Assembly: GCA_008931825.1 (NCBI GenBank)
Contig: QXVZ01008743.1
Coordinates: forward strand, 1-31,033
Origin: Phallusia fumigata
Lineage: Eukaryota; Chordata; Ascidiacea; Phlebobranchia; Ascidiidae
Direction: 5' to 3'
DNA: 31,033 nt
A program made the translations under genes and the position numbers. Of the stretch, positions 1 through 11,775 are shown piece by piece (position 1 is the stretch's first letter; each line of letters opens with the position of its first letter). The notes beneath the pieces were generated by a model. The model was given only the letters and a program-made list of their open reading frames with translations, did no database searches and was not told the origin of the DNA.

Positions 1-488
1 TCTCCGGCGAATTGACGTCGATTTTTTTTTGGTGCAATTTGATTTTTGTTTCTTAAAAGTACTTTAAACGATATATATCGATATATTGATTCTTAATAAT
101 CAAGACCTCCATATGCGAGTGTACATCATTCATTGCGTATTTAATGACATTACGTCTATGTTTTACACGTTGTCGTTAGTTAGACATCTATTTTTTAGGC
201 ATTTTGCATTTGCATAAATCGTGGGTTACTTTTTTTAAAATCGCCCTGCCGGTAGTGTAAATCGCAGTTTCCGAATGATTATGGTTATCTTAAGAATTTT
301 CAATCAAACTATTTAAAAAGTTGAATTAGTTATGTTTACAAAACAATATGGATCTTTAAGCTCATTTAAAAAACGAACATCTTACAAAAAGCGCATTTAC
401 CCCTTCTTTCAACCTTCTTTTAATCCTGTGTGTAGTCTAATGGACCATCATACAACAACAAACCTGTATCGTTTCTTCTAAAAAGCAG

Positions 489-616
489 GTATATTGGATC
501 TTGTAAGAAAGGCAATTAATACTCGGGAAAAAGGGCTTAACATAATAAGACTACAAAGTACAACCGATAAAGCGGTTTTAAGTAACCAAGCCAAGAGGGT
601 TGTTAAAGCATTGTAA
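489..616 (+). CDS. Possible terminal exon of an unidentified plus-strand gene
   Basis: A pyrimidine-rich stretch ending in AG at about 488 precedes an open stretch that reads ILDLVRKAINTREKGLNIIR and continues to VVKAL before a TAA. The composition, basic and helical, looks protein-like, but I do not recognise a family. A GTAACA near the end could also be a splice donor, in which case the exon would be internal. No upstream exon was found between the left edge and here. This is a weak call and could be chance. Confidence 0.22.
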
Positions 617-867
617 CAATTGTTCTGTACCCGAGCCACAAGTCAAATCTAGACATTTAGCCAGCGAGTCGAAATTATATCCGAGTTTTATTGTGCTTTA
701 TTGAGTGATACGGCTGAGATCAAATTCAAGTCATTTTTAGTAATTTTGTTTTTAGCTGAAGTATTAGGAACTGATAAACAAAATTGTCAATGATACAGCT
801 CATAGATACGATACCCTTCAATTTTTTCTGCCTCCAGAAGAAAGACTACTGAATACGTTTGAAACTA

Positions 868-1074
868 ATGGGAGTCTTTATGAATACCACTGACTGTCGT
901 TTTTGTAACAAACTGAGTTGTAGCGTTCCAGTAAAAGATAAATTTATGAGTCGTCACAGCTTAAATAATGTGTGTATGAAACTCGAATACCTAAAGGTAA
1001 ACTGGGCTACAGAAGAAAAACACAAAGAAAAACTACATTTATTGGAAGCTGCTAGACGATTTAAATTTCAATGA
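868..1074 (+). CDS. Small unidentified ORF or terminal exon
   Basis: The open frame from an ATG at 868 ends in TGA at 1072-1074. It encodes about 68 residues with three cysteines near the start (CRFCNKLSC) and a lysine- and glutamate-rich tail (TEEKHKEKLHLLEAARRF) that would form an amphipathic helix. A good splice acceptor (pyrimidine run then CCTCCAG) lies at about 838, and in another frame the sequence just after it reads ERLLNTFETNGSLYEYH before a stop. The region may therefore be a last exon of a plus-strand gene, with the frame unresolved. No family was recognised. Confidence 0.25.
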   Translation: MGVFMNTTDCRFCNKLSCSVPVKDKFMSRHSLNNVCMKLEYLKVNWATEEKHKEKLHLLEAARRFKFQ

Positions 1075-1253
1075 CGCAAGTTAAAAATAGATGTAATTTG
1101 TAATAATTTACAGTAAACCTCTGTTCATCTGGATTCGATTGGACCTTAAAACTCATCCGGATAGATCCGGTTTAACCAAACACGTTCGTTTCTGAGGATA
1201 AGCCTGACAATATCTAGATAGTGTTTGATCGGAAAAAGTACCTTAATTTAACA

Positions 1254-1734
1254 CAGTGGTCGGCAAACTTTTTTTACGGAGGCCCACAGCATAAAACGTT
1301 CCGTACAAACTAATACGAGATAACTGAGACAAGTTTGTTTCATAAAATTGCATTGAAAATGTCTCTTAACAATAATCAATCTTTTTTGTGTATAAAACGA
1401 CATTTTTATTTGTTTCAATTCGCAAATTAAATTCATGTCGAGTACACTTTAATTTGCTATTCATATGTGTTTAAAACTTGACCTGTTCCATCGCAATTCA
1501 TTTATTACATAACAATTAGTTTTGTTTTGTCAAATAACTATTGTTTGTTTTATCACAATGCATCCCTACATAACAATTATTTGTCTTGTCAAATAATCAC
1601 CGTTAACATGTGGAGCAATGGAGTGCGACTCCATGTTTTGGCCTCGCCATCGCCTCAGGATCTAGCTCCTATACACCAAGCGGCCCACATAAGTAAGGTT
1701 TCCGCGGCCCAGGCCCACAGTTTGCCGACCACTG
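1254..1734. mobile_element. hAT-type MITE with intact terminal repeats and target duplication
   Basis: The 481-bp element has perfect 16-bp terminal inverted repeats, CAGTGGTCGGCAAACT at 1254-1269 and its reverse complement at 1719-1734. It is flanked by a perfect 8-bp direct repeat ATTTAACA at 1246-1253 and 1735-1742. An 8-bp target duplication and CAG...CTG ends are the hallmarks of hAT DNA transposons. There is no transposase frame, so this is a non-autonomous derivative. GGCCCACAG-like words just inside both ends are also in inverted orientation. The intact target duplication suggests a fairly recent insertion. Short ORFs inside it are not genes. Confidence 0.9.
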
Positions 1735-1897
1735 ATTTAACACATTAACGCCCCAATGATGATAGAATTCCTTGAAAATGAAAGGAATTTAGTGATATAG
1801 TATTACCCTCTGAACTAAATACCCAGCTTAATGTTTAGTAGTACTTTTTCAGTGTTTAGTAATACTTTTACTTTTCAGATAGACAAGTTAAAATCAC

Positions 1898-4600
1898 CTA
1901 TTACTGCAGCAACTGCATAGTTAATAAGATTCCCGCCGTCACAGAGAATCAACAGCGCGGAATACCAAAAGAGATCCTGGAAGAAACTCATGAAAAACAA
2001 GCTAACAAACTGCATGAATGTAAATCGGAGGAAAACATAGCGACGTCCGTATCTGAAACGCATGTTATAGTATGCACAAAAATAAACCAACATAGTAATA
2101 ATAAAGCAGACAATGATGTTTGCATCTTTAACTGGTCACTTTAAGAAGCCACTTAAGTACTGGCAATGATAAAATTCCATACGTTCCGGAATCCAACAAT
2201 CATTCAGAACACGCTGGTGCTAAACGCTAAATACTTTTTTACGGTATCTGGTAGATCTCGATTTCGTACAATCGTATTGTTAACCACTAATGAAGTGAAT
2301 GTCCTGTTTTGCAGGTAAATTTACATTTATTTTTTAACTACATGTCTGATGCCGTTTCAAACCTGTCGGATAAAATCCCAGCAACGATTGAACCGGCAAT
2401 CATGCCACAGAACAACAATGATGACAATACAGGTCTCATCCAGGAACGGCTGCACACCAACTGAAACTCTAATAAAAGATAATTAAAGATATGAAACAAA
2501 AAAATGCGTTATTTTATTCATATGTTTTAAGGTCGGCACGAAGNAAAAGATAATTAAAGATATGAAACAAAAAAATGCGTTATTTTATTCATATGTTTTA
2601 AGGTCGGCACGAAGTGTAGGTTTTTCGATGACACTTTTGGCCGTCAACTCGCGAACATACGTCTTTGCGTATTGTGTTAACTTTTAATTAACTTATCATT
2701 CTACTCAATTCCAGGTTATTTAACTACGTTTATCGGAACATGACTTGGCCGATATGAAACACCATCATAAAAAAGCATGTTTAATTGTGTTTTCTTTACG
2801 TTTTACTTTTTTGTGCAGCGTGAATATATCTAAGGTACGTGCTGAACTGCAAAAATACCACAGCCCCCCTTATTACAGCGAACAGGAATCAATGTTTTAA
2901 AAAACAGAGAATTTGGCCAAAGGATTGGAAAACAAGCACAGTTCCCAGGAAGATTCGGGGGGGGAAAGCAAACCTCAGTTGCAGCAGAAACTTCCACGAC
3001 ATCGAAGTAAAACGATTTGCAAGGAATAATTTTAAGGTCTGAAGATCGGGTTGTCTGTGCAATAATAAACATGACTTTAATGTTGATTATACAGAACTTA
3101 TTAGTAGATAAGTTTAAAGTAGGTTATAGGAATCACGCAATAAAAATTAATAAGCTAAACCTGGTAATGAAAGAACATTTACAAATTGTGTAATCTTTGT
3201 TGACTTTTGGGTTGGCTGCAAAGGTTAGCAAACAATTTTTCGCAATTTGTCGGAAACCACTTTCATGTAAACACTGAAAAAGGAACGCATATTTCGACAT
3301 GCGTACAACCTGTGTTAAATCGCCCTGACGTCATCAAGTTTTCCTGACTACACTGACTGTGCAAAAATTCTCCATTCTCAATAACCCACGGAATAGTGAC
3401 GTTATAAACGAATTCCTGATCACTGGCTGTAAAGTTGTAACTCTCATTGAAATCCTACAGGATTGTTGCATGCAACAGCAATTATGTTTTTACAGCATTT
3501 GTTCAGTTTTTTTCAAATGACATTATAAAAAACTGAATTGTCGCGTCCTTTTTTATGCAGATAAAATAAATAAAATCCACTGTTGTAATGATTGCAAAGT
3601 ATTACAGTCAGTCGCTAACAGTATAATAACATGTAGCAAATGCGTAGACGTGTTTAATTTATTGATGTTTCTGTGATAATTACTTTACCTATTTTTAATT
3701 TGATTTAGTAGCTTTTTAAAAAAAAAGAACTTTAAAAGTTTTTTTAAAGTTTAAAAACAAGTAATTGATACCTATTAAACTAAATTGTTGCAACGTTAAT
3801 TGGTTTTACTGATTTAACGTTTTCCATTTTATTTTCATATTGTTTGAACATACAAAAAGTTGTTTTTATTTTATTTAGAGTTTCATCTAACGTATTAAAT
3901 CTCTCAGCAAGCATGCAAAATGTACATGTAGTCACTACAGTTAAAACAGCGTTTTATAAATTATACTTGGTGGCAAATAAAAGTTTCCATGTTGATTTCC
4001 AATACTTAATGTGCGGGCCGTAAGTTGTATGAAACTGGTATTAAAATACTAGAAACATGTTACCACTAAAGATTGTGCTTGTCACAACACCCTGTTTGCT
4101 TCGCACATAATTTGTGCAATTTTTAAATAGGTAATTCACGGAAGAAACATTTCTTAGTAAAGAAGATTTGCAATTATCAATTTATATTCTTTTAAAACAT
4201 TCTGATGTCAATTTTAACGTTGTAAACCCAAATTCTAATGAATACCATGGAAAATGCTACTGTTCTGTTCAGTATCAACAAAGTTGTGACACCAAGAAAT
4301 TCAAGGCAACTACTAAAGACGCGTTACATAGGAATGCCTCAGTACAAACTTACAACATAAAAAACAGTAGGTGGCAGCATCGCCCAAAGACACGCTACAT
4401 ATCAACATCAAAGTAAACTTTTAATGTCAGCCTACATACCGTAAAGAAATCCTTCACGTCACATCGCTGAGGTGGAGTGAACAACGTCACAAGAGATTGC
4501 AACATAGGCAAAGCATTGGTAAAAGATGCAAAAAACATTAAAACACAAAGTCTTTTTCATAGTAGCCAAATTTCCCATCATTTTTTACTTGACTTTCCAT
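1898..4600 (-). pseudogene. Truncated SLC22-like transporter copy (exons 1-5 only)
   Basis: This is a partial duplicate of the intact gene at 5747-10396. Exons are 4440-4600, 3307-3454, 2974-3038, 2363-2466 and 1898-2052. Exons 2-5 have exactly the same lengths as in gene C (148, 65, 104, 155 nt) and remain open, with recognisable SLC22 segments such as the SDRYGRR loop after the second membrane helix. Exon 1 is 161 instead of 162 nt because a T run at 4553-4557 has five bases instead of six. That shifts the frame and gives a stop after about 20 residues. Exons 6-10 are absent; nothing resembling them was seen in 1-1890. The donor after exon 2 (GTACGC) is weaker than the GTAAGT of gene C. The single frameshift could be a sequencing error, but the missing 3' half makes a working 12-helix carrier impossible. 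Confidence 0.85.
2474..2614. repeat. Exact 70-bp duplication around gap base 2544
   Basis: Bases 2474-2543 and 2545-2614 are identical and separated by one N. This is what remains when two contigs with overlapping ends are placed side by side. It lies in the intron between exons 3 and 4 of the truncated SLC22 copy and should be treated as an assembly artefact. Confidence 0.9.
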
Positions 4601-5520
4601 CGCTTAGGTTTTGGATCAGCAAGTCCAATAATAAAATCCTAACAACGTCAAAGCAGTGGTAGTTGGTCAAACAGCGTTCAATTCACGTTGATACTTAAAT
4701 AAAGCCAACTATATTGTACCACTACCATGTTGTAACGATGCGCCCTAGTTTGCGCCATACTGATGTGCATGCCACAACTTGTATGGCAGTTTGCGTTTGC
4801 ATTCTGACATTACACATGCCAGACTTTGCTCTTTTCCTGGATTATTGATTTAGCCACTTATATACTGATGTGACGAGAAAACAAAACCGAATGAAAAAAC
4901 AAAATGCAAGCAAAAAGCGGGAGAACTGTAGAGAGCAGTAGCAAAACTAACCAAATTTGGAAAAAAATGTAATCTGTATGTTCATCGTTGCGCGCCAGTG
5001 AGTTTTATTTGTATGGTTTCGGCCCGGTTCTGCTAATCGCCGTTAGGTCAGCAAGTGACCCTCAGTGAAAATTTATCTACAATTTACTCCTGGCCGTTAT
5101 CGCACACGATAATCTCTTGTGTACCGACTGGCAGATAATATACACTCCCCCCTCCCCAAGCGTACTCTCTTGTTTGTAAGTAAGTTCGACCGATAGTTTT
5201 ACTGTGCTCATGCTTTTAATTAGTAAAATGACAAACAGCGCATGTTACTTAACCGTTTTTCGGAAAATTATTTTTACATTAAAGTTTTATGTCCGGAAAA
5301 AATGAAAATGCGTTAACTTTTCGTGCGCAACCATAAACCTATTATGAAACGTAACTCGAAATGCGTTCGATCCGCTTTCTACAATCAATCAACAAAACTT
5401 GTACATTCTATAACCGAGCTCAATTAATTACACGCTGCACACACAATACCACTTGAAATGTGGTGCTGCTGTAAAATACAGCGTTAAAGTTTCCTTATGG
5501 TCCAAACAGGCTTCAAATTT
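4601..5520. repeat. Upstream part of segmental duplication, paired with 10397-11520
   Basis: This stretch has no gene. Patches of it align in order with 10397-11520 upstream of gene C, for example around 4985-5130 with 11195-11340 (shared GCTAATCGC-like and TGGCCGTTATC words) and 5430-5490 with 11470-11515. With the exons and introns at 1.9-4.6 kb matching 7.9-10.4 kb, the duplicated unit spans roughly 1.87-5.5 kb versus 7.97-11.5 kb. Divergence in noncoding parts, with many indels, is clearly greater than between the two sides of the gap bases, so it looks like a real paralogous duplication. Confidence 0.7.
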
Positions 5521-5635
5521 CCATGCATTAGCAAGAGGCCATTTTTGTACCAAGCGGGTTCATTTCTTCACTAGTCTCCTGTGCATGGTTAGAAATAGGA
5601 CGAAATCCAATTCTCCATTTCCTAAAGGCAAATAA

Positions 5636-5641
5636 TTTATT
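5636..5641 (-). terminator. Candidate polyadenylation signal for gene C
   Basis: AATAAA on the minus strand, about 106 nt beyond the gene C stop codon. The position is right for a 3' end signal, but AT-rich DNA gives such hexamers by chance. Confidence 0.4.
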
Positions 5642-5746
5642 TTTCAAGAAAAATATCGGATTACCAACAGTTTTAATCAAACGAATATATTGTGGATGAT
5701 TAGAGTTTAAACAAATAATCCGGTGTAACCTTAATTGCTTTTGTCT

Positions 5747-8700
5747 TTATCGAATCGTTATGCGTAAATATTTAAAAAAGAACTGTAATAGGGTTTTTCG
5801 ATACCTTTTAAGACTGACTGCATCTTGTACAGTTTGAGGTAGCGACACATTGCTTGTTTCGGGTAAAAAGAAACAGAGAAACGAGGACAATAGTATGAGG
5901 CCTGCAGTTATGAGAGATGGTACAATAACTCCTCCACTCTCCCCTGAAACGAGGAATCAAAGTTAAATAATTAATTTGCTTCAACTCAGATTTACTCCAA
6001 AGCCATGCTCAGATGAAGCAGCTTTTTACACCTTAAATGAAGCGCAATGTTTTTTCGTAGTGTACTTTTAGCTACTCAGTAAATAAAAATCTTTAGGAAA
6101 AGCAGTTATATGTAATATTAAAAACAAATGAAGTAGCCTATAAGGTTTAATTTCAAAACGTTTACCAATAAATGTTTTACGATCATTACCGGCATATATC
6201 AGAAAGGGAGACACAATGGCACCGATTTTGGACGTAATATTTCCAAGAAATATCACAGATTGTCTCGTCTTGGTCGGAAACAACTCCTGTGTGTGAACGT
6301 AAATTACAGACCATGCGGTGGCTGCCATAAGTTTTCCAAGCATTGTTGTTGCGATAACCGCCGTGTCACTCCCTAGAAACATGCTTCGGTGAACGATGGT
6401 TCTTTGGTAAAAAGTTTGCTGCAGCTTTGAATGCTTGTCATGACGGAAGACCCAGGCTTGTTGATTTGCACAACTTGACTAGGTTCATATGTAACATTGT
6501 AAAAGCCACTTTCATTTAGTCCTTTGGAACTGCTAACTTACATTTCACAAAAAGACAGTTGGCAGCAATCGAAATGGCAAGTGTAAGTGACGAAACGATG
6601 TACGACACGCACCGGCCCCACTTCTGCACTGCAACGTAATACACAACGCCGGCGAATGTCTCCACCAAACTTGCGTAAAAAACGTTAATGAAGCGATCTC
6701 CACCCAAGTTGTTGTTGTTAAGCGCAAGCGCATAGTAAGAAACACTTACCATCAACCTGCATAATAAAGTATGTTTGAAGCAGACAGGATTGACATTAAC
6801 GTTCTTATGGAAAAAACGTTGTTAATTTACAAAACATAGAGAATTTTTCATCTTGGATTCTTATCACAACGTTGGTGCCAAACGTTTCACGAGTCATCAC
6901 GGTTTCCGTCTAGATTATTGTTTTTGACTTGATTTTTAGATGGAGTTTTAAACTCCGCTTTAAAGCGGAAACTTTTTTTCCTAGTTAGTTGATTACTATT
7001 CGCTTATACCCGTTGCTGCGTCATAATTTACTCAAATGACAAATACTGTGTAAACATTTTTTGATAAAATGCCTAAAATCAGGTTGTCGAAGTTGTTTAA
7101 GGTTATATTGCCTTGACACTTCGCTATTGACCACGTGGACATAGAACCCTTGTGGTTAAAATGGTAACAGATGTAAATTAGAATCAAGAACATACACCTT
7201 ACCACAAAAAGCAAACGATGCTTAGCCTGACAACCAATGTCGGTGATTTCAACACCAGCTGAAACGTTTTTCGCAAGCCAAAGGTTGTTGCGGGAGCCAA
7301 TTTTGGGAAAGCCTCGATCTCATAGGGCTTGTCATTATTGATTTTGGAAATTTTATCAAGCACCTGTTGCGCCTCACGAACCTTTCCACTCGCAAGCAAC
7401 CATTGAGGCGTTTCATCTATCAACCTTTAGATGAGTAAGGGTAACAAAAAAGTCGTAAAAATGCTTGCATGTACTGACACACACCACTGCTTGCTGGTTA
7501 CATAACATTCACTTCAATATCTGATCAATAAATGGAAAAGTGGTCAAATATGGGACGTGCACTTGGCCACTGATGAAAACGTGAAAGAAAACGTGAAAAA
7601 TTTTAAATAAGTCTTACCACCAATAGGGAATGTAACCAATACCAAGCAAACCGACGAAACGCAGAAACCAACGCCAGTGACGAAATGCGTAGGAAACTGG
7701 AGCAAAGAGCATGTAACCAAAACCGAATCCCAAATGAAGTGACAAGTATCCGCAAACCCTATACTTGGGTGGTACAACCTCTGCACCTGCAATAACAAAT
7801 CGGGCAGCTGACTTAAATAACAAACAGAAGCATGAAAAATAGAATACATAAAAGTATTAAAGAATTTAACAATACGTAAAAGTATTAAAATATACGAATA
7901 CTGAAATATTAACGTAAAACCATATACCCGATTGGTAATTAAGCCAACATGGTATTTGGTTATGACTTTTCAGAAATATTCGTGTTATAATCACCTATTA
8001 CTGCACCAACTGCATAGTTAATAAGATTCCCAGCGCCACAGAGAATAGACAGCGCGGAATACCAAAAGACATCCTGGACAAAACTCATCAAAAACAAGCT
8101 AACAAACTGCAGAAACGTAAATGCGAGGAAAACATAGCGACGTCCGTATCTGAAACGCAATTTTTTAGAATTAAACTGATTATGAAGCAGATTTACGAGT
8201 TAACAAACCAACGATGATGTTTAGGAAGACTTAAAGGAGGAATGGTTGCATTTTAACTGATTACATTTAAGAAGCTATTTTTCTACCTGAGGGCTAAACT
8301 TCCATGCGTTTCAAGCATTCTTTACACGTTTGTGTTAAACGCAAAATACATTTGCACAGTATCTATATTTCGATTCGCATCCGTATTAAAGTAAAGTCCT
8401 GTTTTGCAGGTAAATTTACATTTATTTTTTGCATGTGTTACGCTGTTTCAAACCTGTCGGATAGAATCCCAGCAACGATTGAAACGGCAATCATGCCACA
8501 GAACAACAATGATGACAATACAGGTCTCATCCAGGAACGGCCGCACACCAACTGAAACTGTAGTAAAAAAATTAAAGATATGGTTTGGATAAACAAAAAT
8601 CTGCGAATATGGGCTACCACATGTTTCAAAGTCGACACAGTGTGTTGGTTTTCCGATAACGCTTTTTGCCGCCAACAAAAATCAAGGTAAACAGCAACGC

Positions 8701-10396
8701 TAAATTTGATTTCCAATCTAGTTCGTTAAGTCATTATTTCAAGTTCGCCGATGAAAGTTATGTTAAGTTCTCGTGTTAAGGCATTTTTATCTTCAAACAT
8801 TTATTCTAAGGCATACTTTCACATGCCAAAACGTAGCAGAGAAAATATTGGAAAACTATAGCTAAAAATGATTGCAGCGTAGCGAACACAAATTTCAATG
8901 AAAAACAGTGGAATTGGCTTCAAGGATTAAAAAAGCACAGCACCCAGGATACCTCAGTTGCAGCAGAAACTTCCACGCCATCGAAGTGAAATGATTTGCA
9001 AGGAATAATTTCAATGTCTGAAGAGTTGTCTGTGCAATATGCGTAGCAGTTGTTACTTGACATATAAAACATGTTTAAGGTAGGTTATTAAGAATTGACG
9101 AGTCACGCAAAAAAATGTATGTGCTAAGCCCTTTTAATAGATCAGCTATATTATGCGTAATCTTTGTTAACTTTTGGTTCGGCAGCAAGGGTTAGCAAAC
9201 AATCTTTGCACTTTGTTGCAAAACACTGAAAAAGGAGTTAAAAATATATTCCGACATACTTACAACTTGTATTAAAACCCCATGGCGCCGTCAAGTTGTA
9301 CTGATTACACTGACTGTGCAAAATTTGACCATCCTCGATAATCCACGGAATAGTGACGTTATAAACCAATTCCTGATCACTGACTGTAAAGTTGTAACTC
9401 TCATTGAAATCCTGCAACGACAATTATGTTTTTATGTAGCGAGGCATTTTTTTCAGCGTCTTTTCCTAAAAACGACATTTCAACAAATTTAATTGTCGCG
9501 TCCTTTTTTATGCAAATAAAATTACGTCACCCGCTGTTGTAAAGATTGCAATTAATACAGCCAGCCGCTGACTGCATAATGACATATAGCAAAAGCGTAA
9601 AATTGTTTTATTAATTACCGTTTCGGTAGTAATTATCTGCTGTTTAAGTATTATTGATGTCTTCATTGATACAGTTGATAAACAAGGTAATGTGCTGCTT
9701 TACTGGTTTTCTATTTATGAGTTTCGTAAATTGTTTGAACAGGCAAAAAGTTTTTTTTGTTTTATGTTTTATACAACGTATTAAAGACTTCAGCAAGCTT
9801 GGAAAATACTCTTACTCACTCACCATTTTGTAAATTATAATTGGTGACAAACAAAAGTTGTCATGTTGATTTCCAATACCTGATGCCCGGGCCGTAAGTT
9901 GTATGAAACGGGAATCATATTACTATGATCATGTCATGATGCCACTATAAATCGTGCTTACCACAACACCCTGTTTGCTTCGCACATGTTTCAAACAATT
10001 TTTAAAGTAACGTAACTTATAGCATAAACACGTTTGGAGGGCCAGTTTAACGTTGTAGACCAAAATTCCAATGGATCTTTTGGAAAAAAAACATTGTTCT
10101 GTTTATAACAGTTCCGACTCAAAGAAAATTTAAGACAATGGTTTAAAACTTACAACATAGTATAGGTGGAAGCAATGCCCAAAGACGAGCAACATATCAA
10201 CATCAAAATAAACTTTTAATTTCAGTCTACATACCTTAAAGAAATCTTTTACGTCACATCGGTGAGGTGGAGTGAACAACGTCACAAGAGATTGCAACAT
10301 AGGCAAAGCATTGGTAAAAGATGCAAAAAACATTAAAACACAAAGTCTTTTTTCATAGTAGCCAAATTTCCTATCATCTCTTACTTGACTTTCCAT
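5747..10396 (-). CDS. slc22a-like: SLC22-family organic ion transporter (gene C), 10 exons
   Basis: Exons (minus strand, in order): 10235-10396, 9264-9411, 8953-9017, 8454-8557, 7995-8149, 7618-7786, 7203-7424, 6542-6756, 6190-6372, 5747-5943. They join in frame to 1620 nt, 539 aa, usual for the family (about 520-560). Intron phases are 0,1,0,2,1,2,2,1,1. Family marks are the N-terminal FGYYEKRLCVL before the first helix, a glycosylation-rich first extracellular loop (NES, NFT, NVT, NLT), the major-facilitator loop SDRYGRR near residue 160, VPPKYR and RHWRWFLR around helix 6, DETPQWLLASGK in the central loop, NNNNLGGDRF near helix 7, KLMAATAW and ELFPTKTRQ near helices 9-11, and LPETSNVSLPQTV at the C-terminus. 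SLC22 proteins are 12-helix plasma-membrane carriers of organic cations, anions or zwitterions; the substrate cannot be told from sequence. The ATG is the one matching the other copies. Confidence 0.93.
6942..6968. repeat. Two overlapping perfect palindromes in a gene C intron
   Basis: GGAGTTTTAAACTCC (6942-6956) and CCGCTTTAAAGCGG (6955-6968) are each self-complementary and overlap by two bases. They lie in the intron between exons 7 and 8 of gene C. Function unknown. Confidence 0.6.
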
Positions 10397-11474
10397 CGCT
10401 TAGGTTTTTGATAAGCAAGTCCAATATTAAAATCCTAACAACGTCAAAACAGTGCTAGTTGGTCACACAATATTCAATTCACGTTGGTACTTAAATAAAA
10501 CGATTTGCTACCATATTGCAACAAGGCCCCCTATTTTAAAAAATACGTCTGATGTACATGCCATCAGTTAGGCGTCGTCATTCTGACAAATACGCCAAAC
10601 TGTTTTCTTTTCTAGGATTAATGATTTATAGCCGCTTGATTTAAGCTATGTCCGCCTCAAAATACTTCTTCTACATTGTTAACTGTGTACTTAGCCTAAT
10701 AATTAACACCTGCTATTTTGGTAACTTTTGTGAAAATTTACTTGGTGAGCAATGTCTTCCCAATCTTGTCGCTTGAACGGTCAAGTAGATGAAGTGCAGT
10801 GAACAAACTTAGCGTGTAACAGACATTTCGGGACAAAGTGGAAAGTGTTTTAAACACGACGTCGTCAGTTCCAGTACGACTGGCGAAAAAGCATAAAATC
10901 GCTGGCAAACTTTTCTCTCAAGAAAAATACACAATTTGTCTACTGAGACACTCAACAGAGACAATCGCACTTGTTGTGAAACGTCATCTCAGTTCTTGGC
11001 TGAAACGAGTGCAAGCAAACAAAGCGTAAGCAAACATCACAGACAAAGATTAAACAACATGAAAAACCTCGGGACCAAAAACAGTGCAACACTCGATCTT
11101 GCGATGTCGAAGTAACGAACACATGCGACAAACATTATGGTCGTAATAGCGGGTGAAACAGAGAAAGCAGTGGCAAAAAACGTAATATGTATATTCTTTC
11201 GTTGCGCCAGTAACTTGAGCTTACGTGGCTTTAGTCTGGTCAAACTAATCGCTGTTAGGTCAACAAATGACTTGAAACCGTTTCCCCAGTCAAAAATTAT
11301 CTACCATCTGGCCGTTATCACACATGATAACCTCTTGTGCACCAACTTATCGAAGATAGCCCCCCCCCCCCAAAGTAAAGTTGGCCACTGGTATTACCGT
11401 ACTTGGTTAATTGTTAAAAAGCGGCAACATCGCATGTTGCTCGACTTGTACGTATTAATCTGACTAAATTACAC
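10397..11474. other. Intergenic sequence upstream of gene C
   Basis: No gene was recognised. The short open frames at 10838-11029 and 11037-11463 have no family resemblance. Much of the stretch aligns in patches with 4601-5430 upstream of the truncated copy, so it belongs to the segmental duplication. A poly-C run (about 11361-11370) is low-complexity. Confidence 0.6.
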
Positions 11475-11775
11475 GCAGCAAATGTAACTGTTGTGCTGCT
11501 GTAATACAGCGTTGGAGTCTCCACACGACCTAAAGACATAAAAAAGCCAACAAAAAAGACAACTCTAATTAAATAGTCTTTGTGCACTTCATTAGAAGCG
11601 CAAAAAACACCAGTTTTTAATTTTTAAGGTTGTGTAAGGAAATATTTATCAAGCAATTCTGGAAACAATATCCGCTTTTGTTCGAAAACGATTTGCGTAT
11701 TGCCTTTAAATGAAAGGCCTACAACAGTTTTGTTTTGAACCTTTGCCTTTGTTTTTCACTGAAAATGTTCCAGTA
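11475..11775. promoter_or_regulatory. Noncoding block shared with the gene B upstream region
   Basis: Ordered words shared with 16750-17085 include CTGTTGTGCTGCT (about 11486 and 16764), a GTAAGGAAATATT run (about 11635 and 16901), AACAATATCCGCTTT (about 11666 and 16931) and AACAGTTTTGTTTT (about 11720 and 17035). The first part also matches 5451-5490 upstream of the truncated copy. Introns of genes B and C do not align visibly, so retention of this noncoding stretch may mean a shared regulatory region. It could instead be a dispersed repeat. Confidence 0.45.

Noticed and set aside
9960..9995. A possible extra small exon in the first intron of gene C, ending in GTAAGC and matched at about 4081-4115
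   Set aside because: Exon 1 joins exon 2 in phase without it, and the copy at 4.1 kb lacks the donor; the match reflects the segmental duplication.
11137..11463. A 108-aa plus-strand open frame upstream of gene C
   Set aside because: It crosses a poly-C run, and the matching part of the segmental duplication does not keep the frame.
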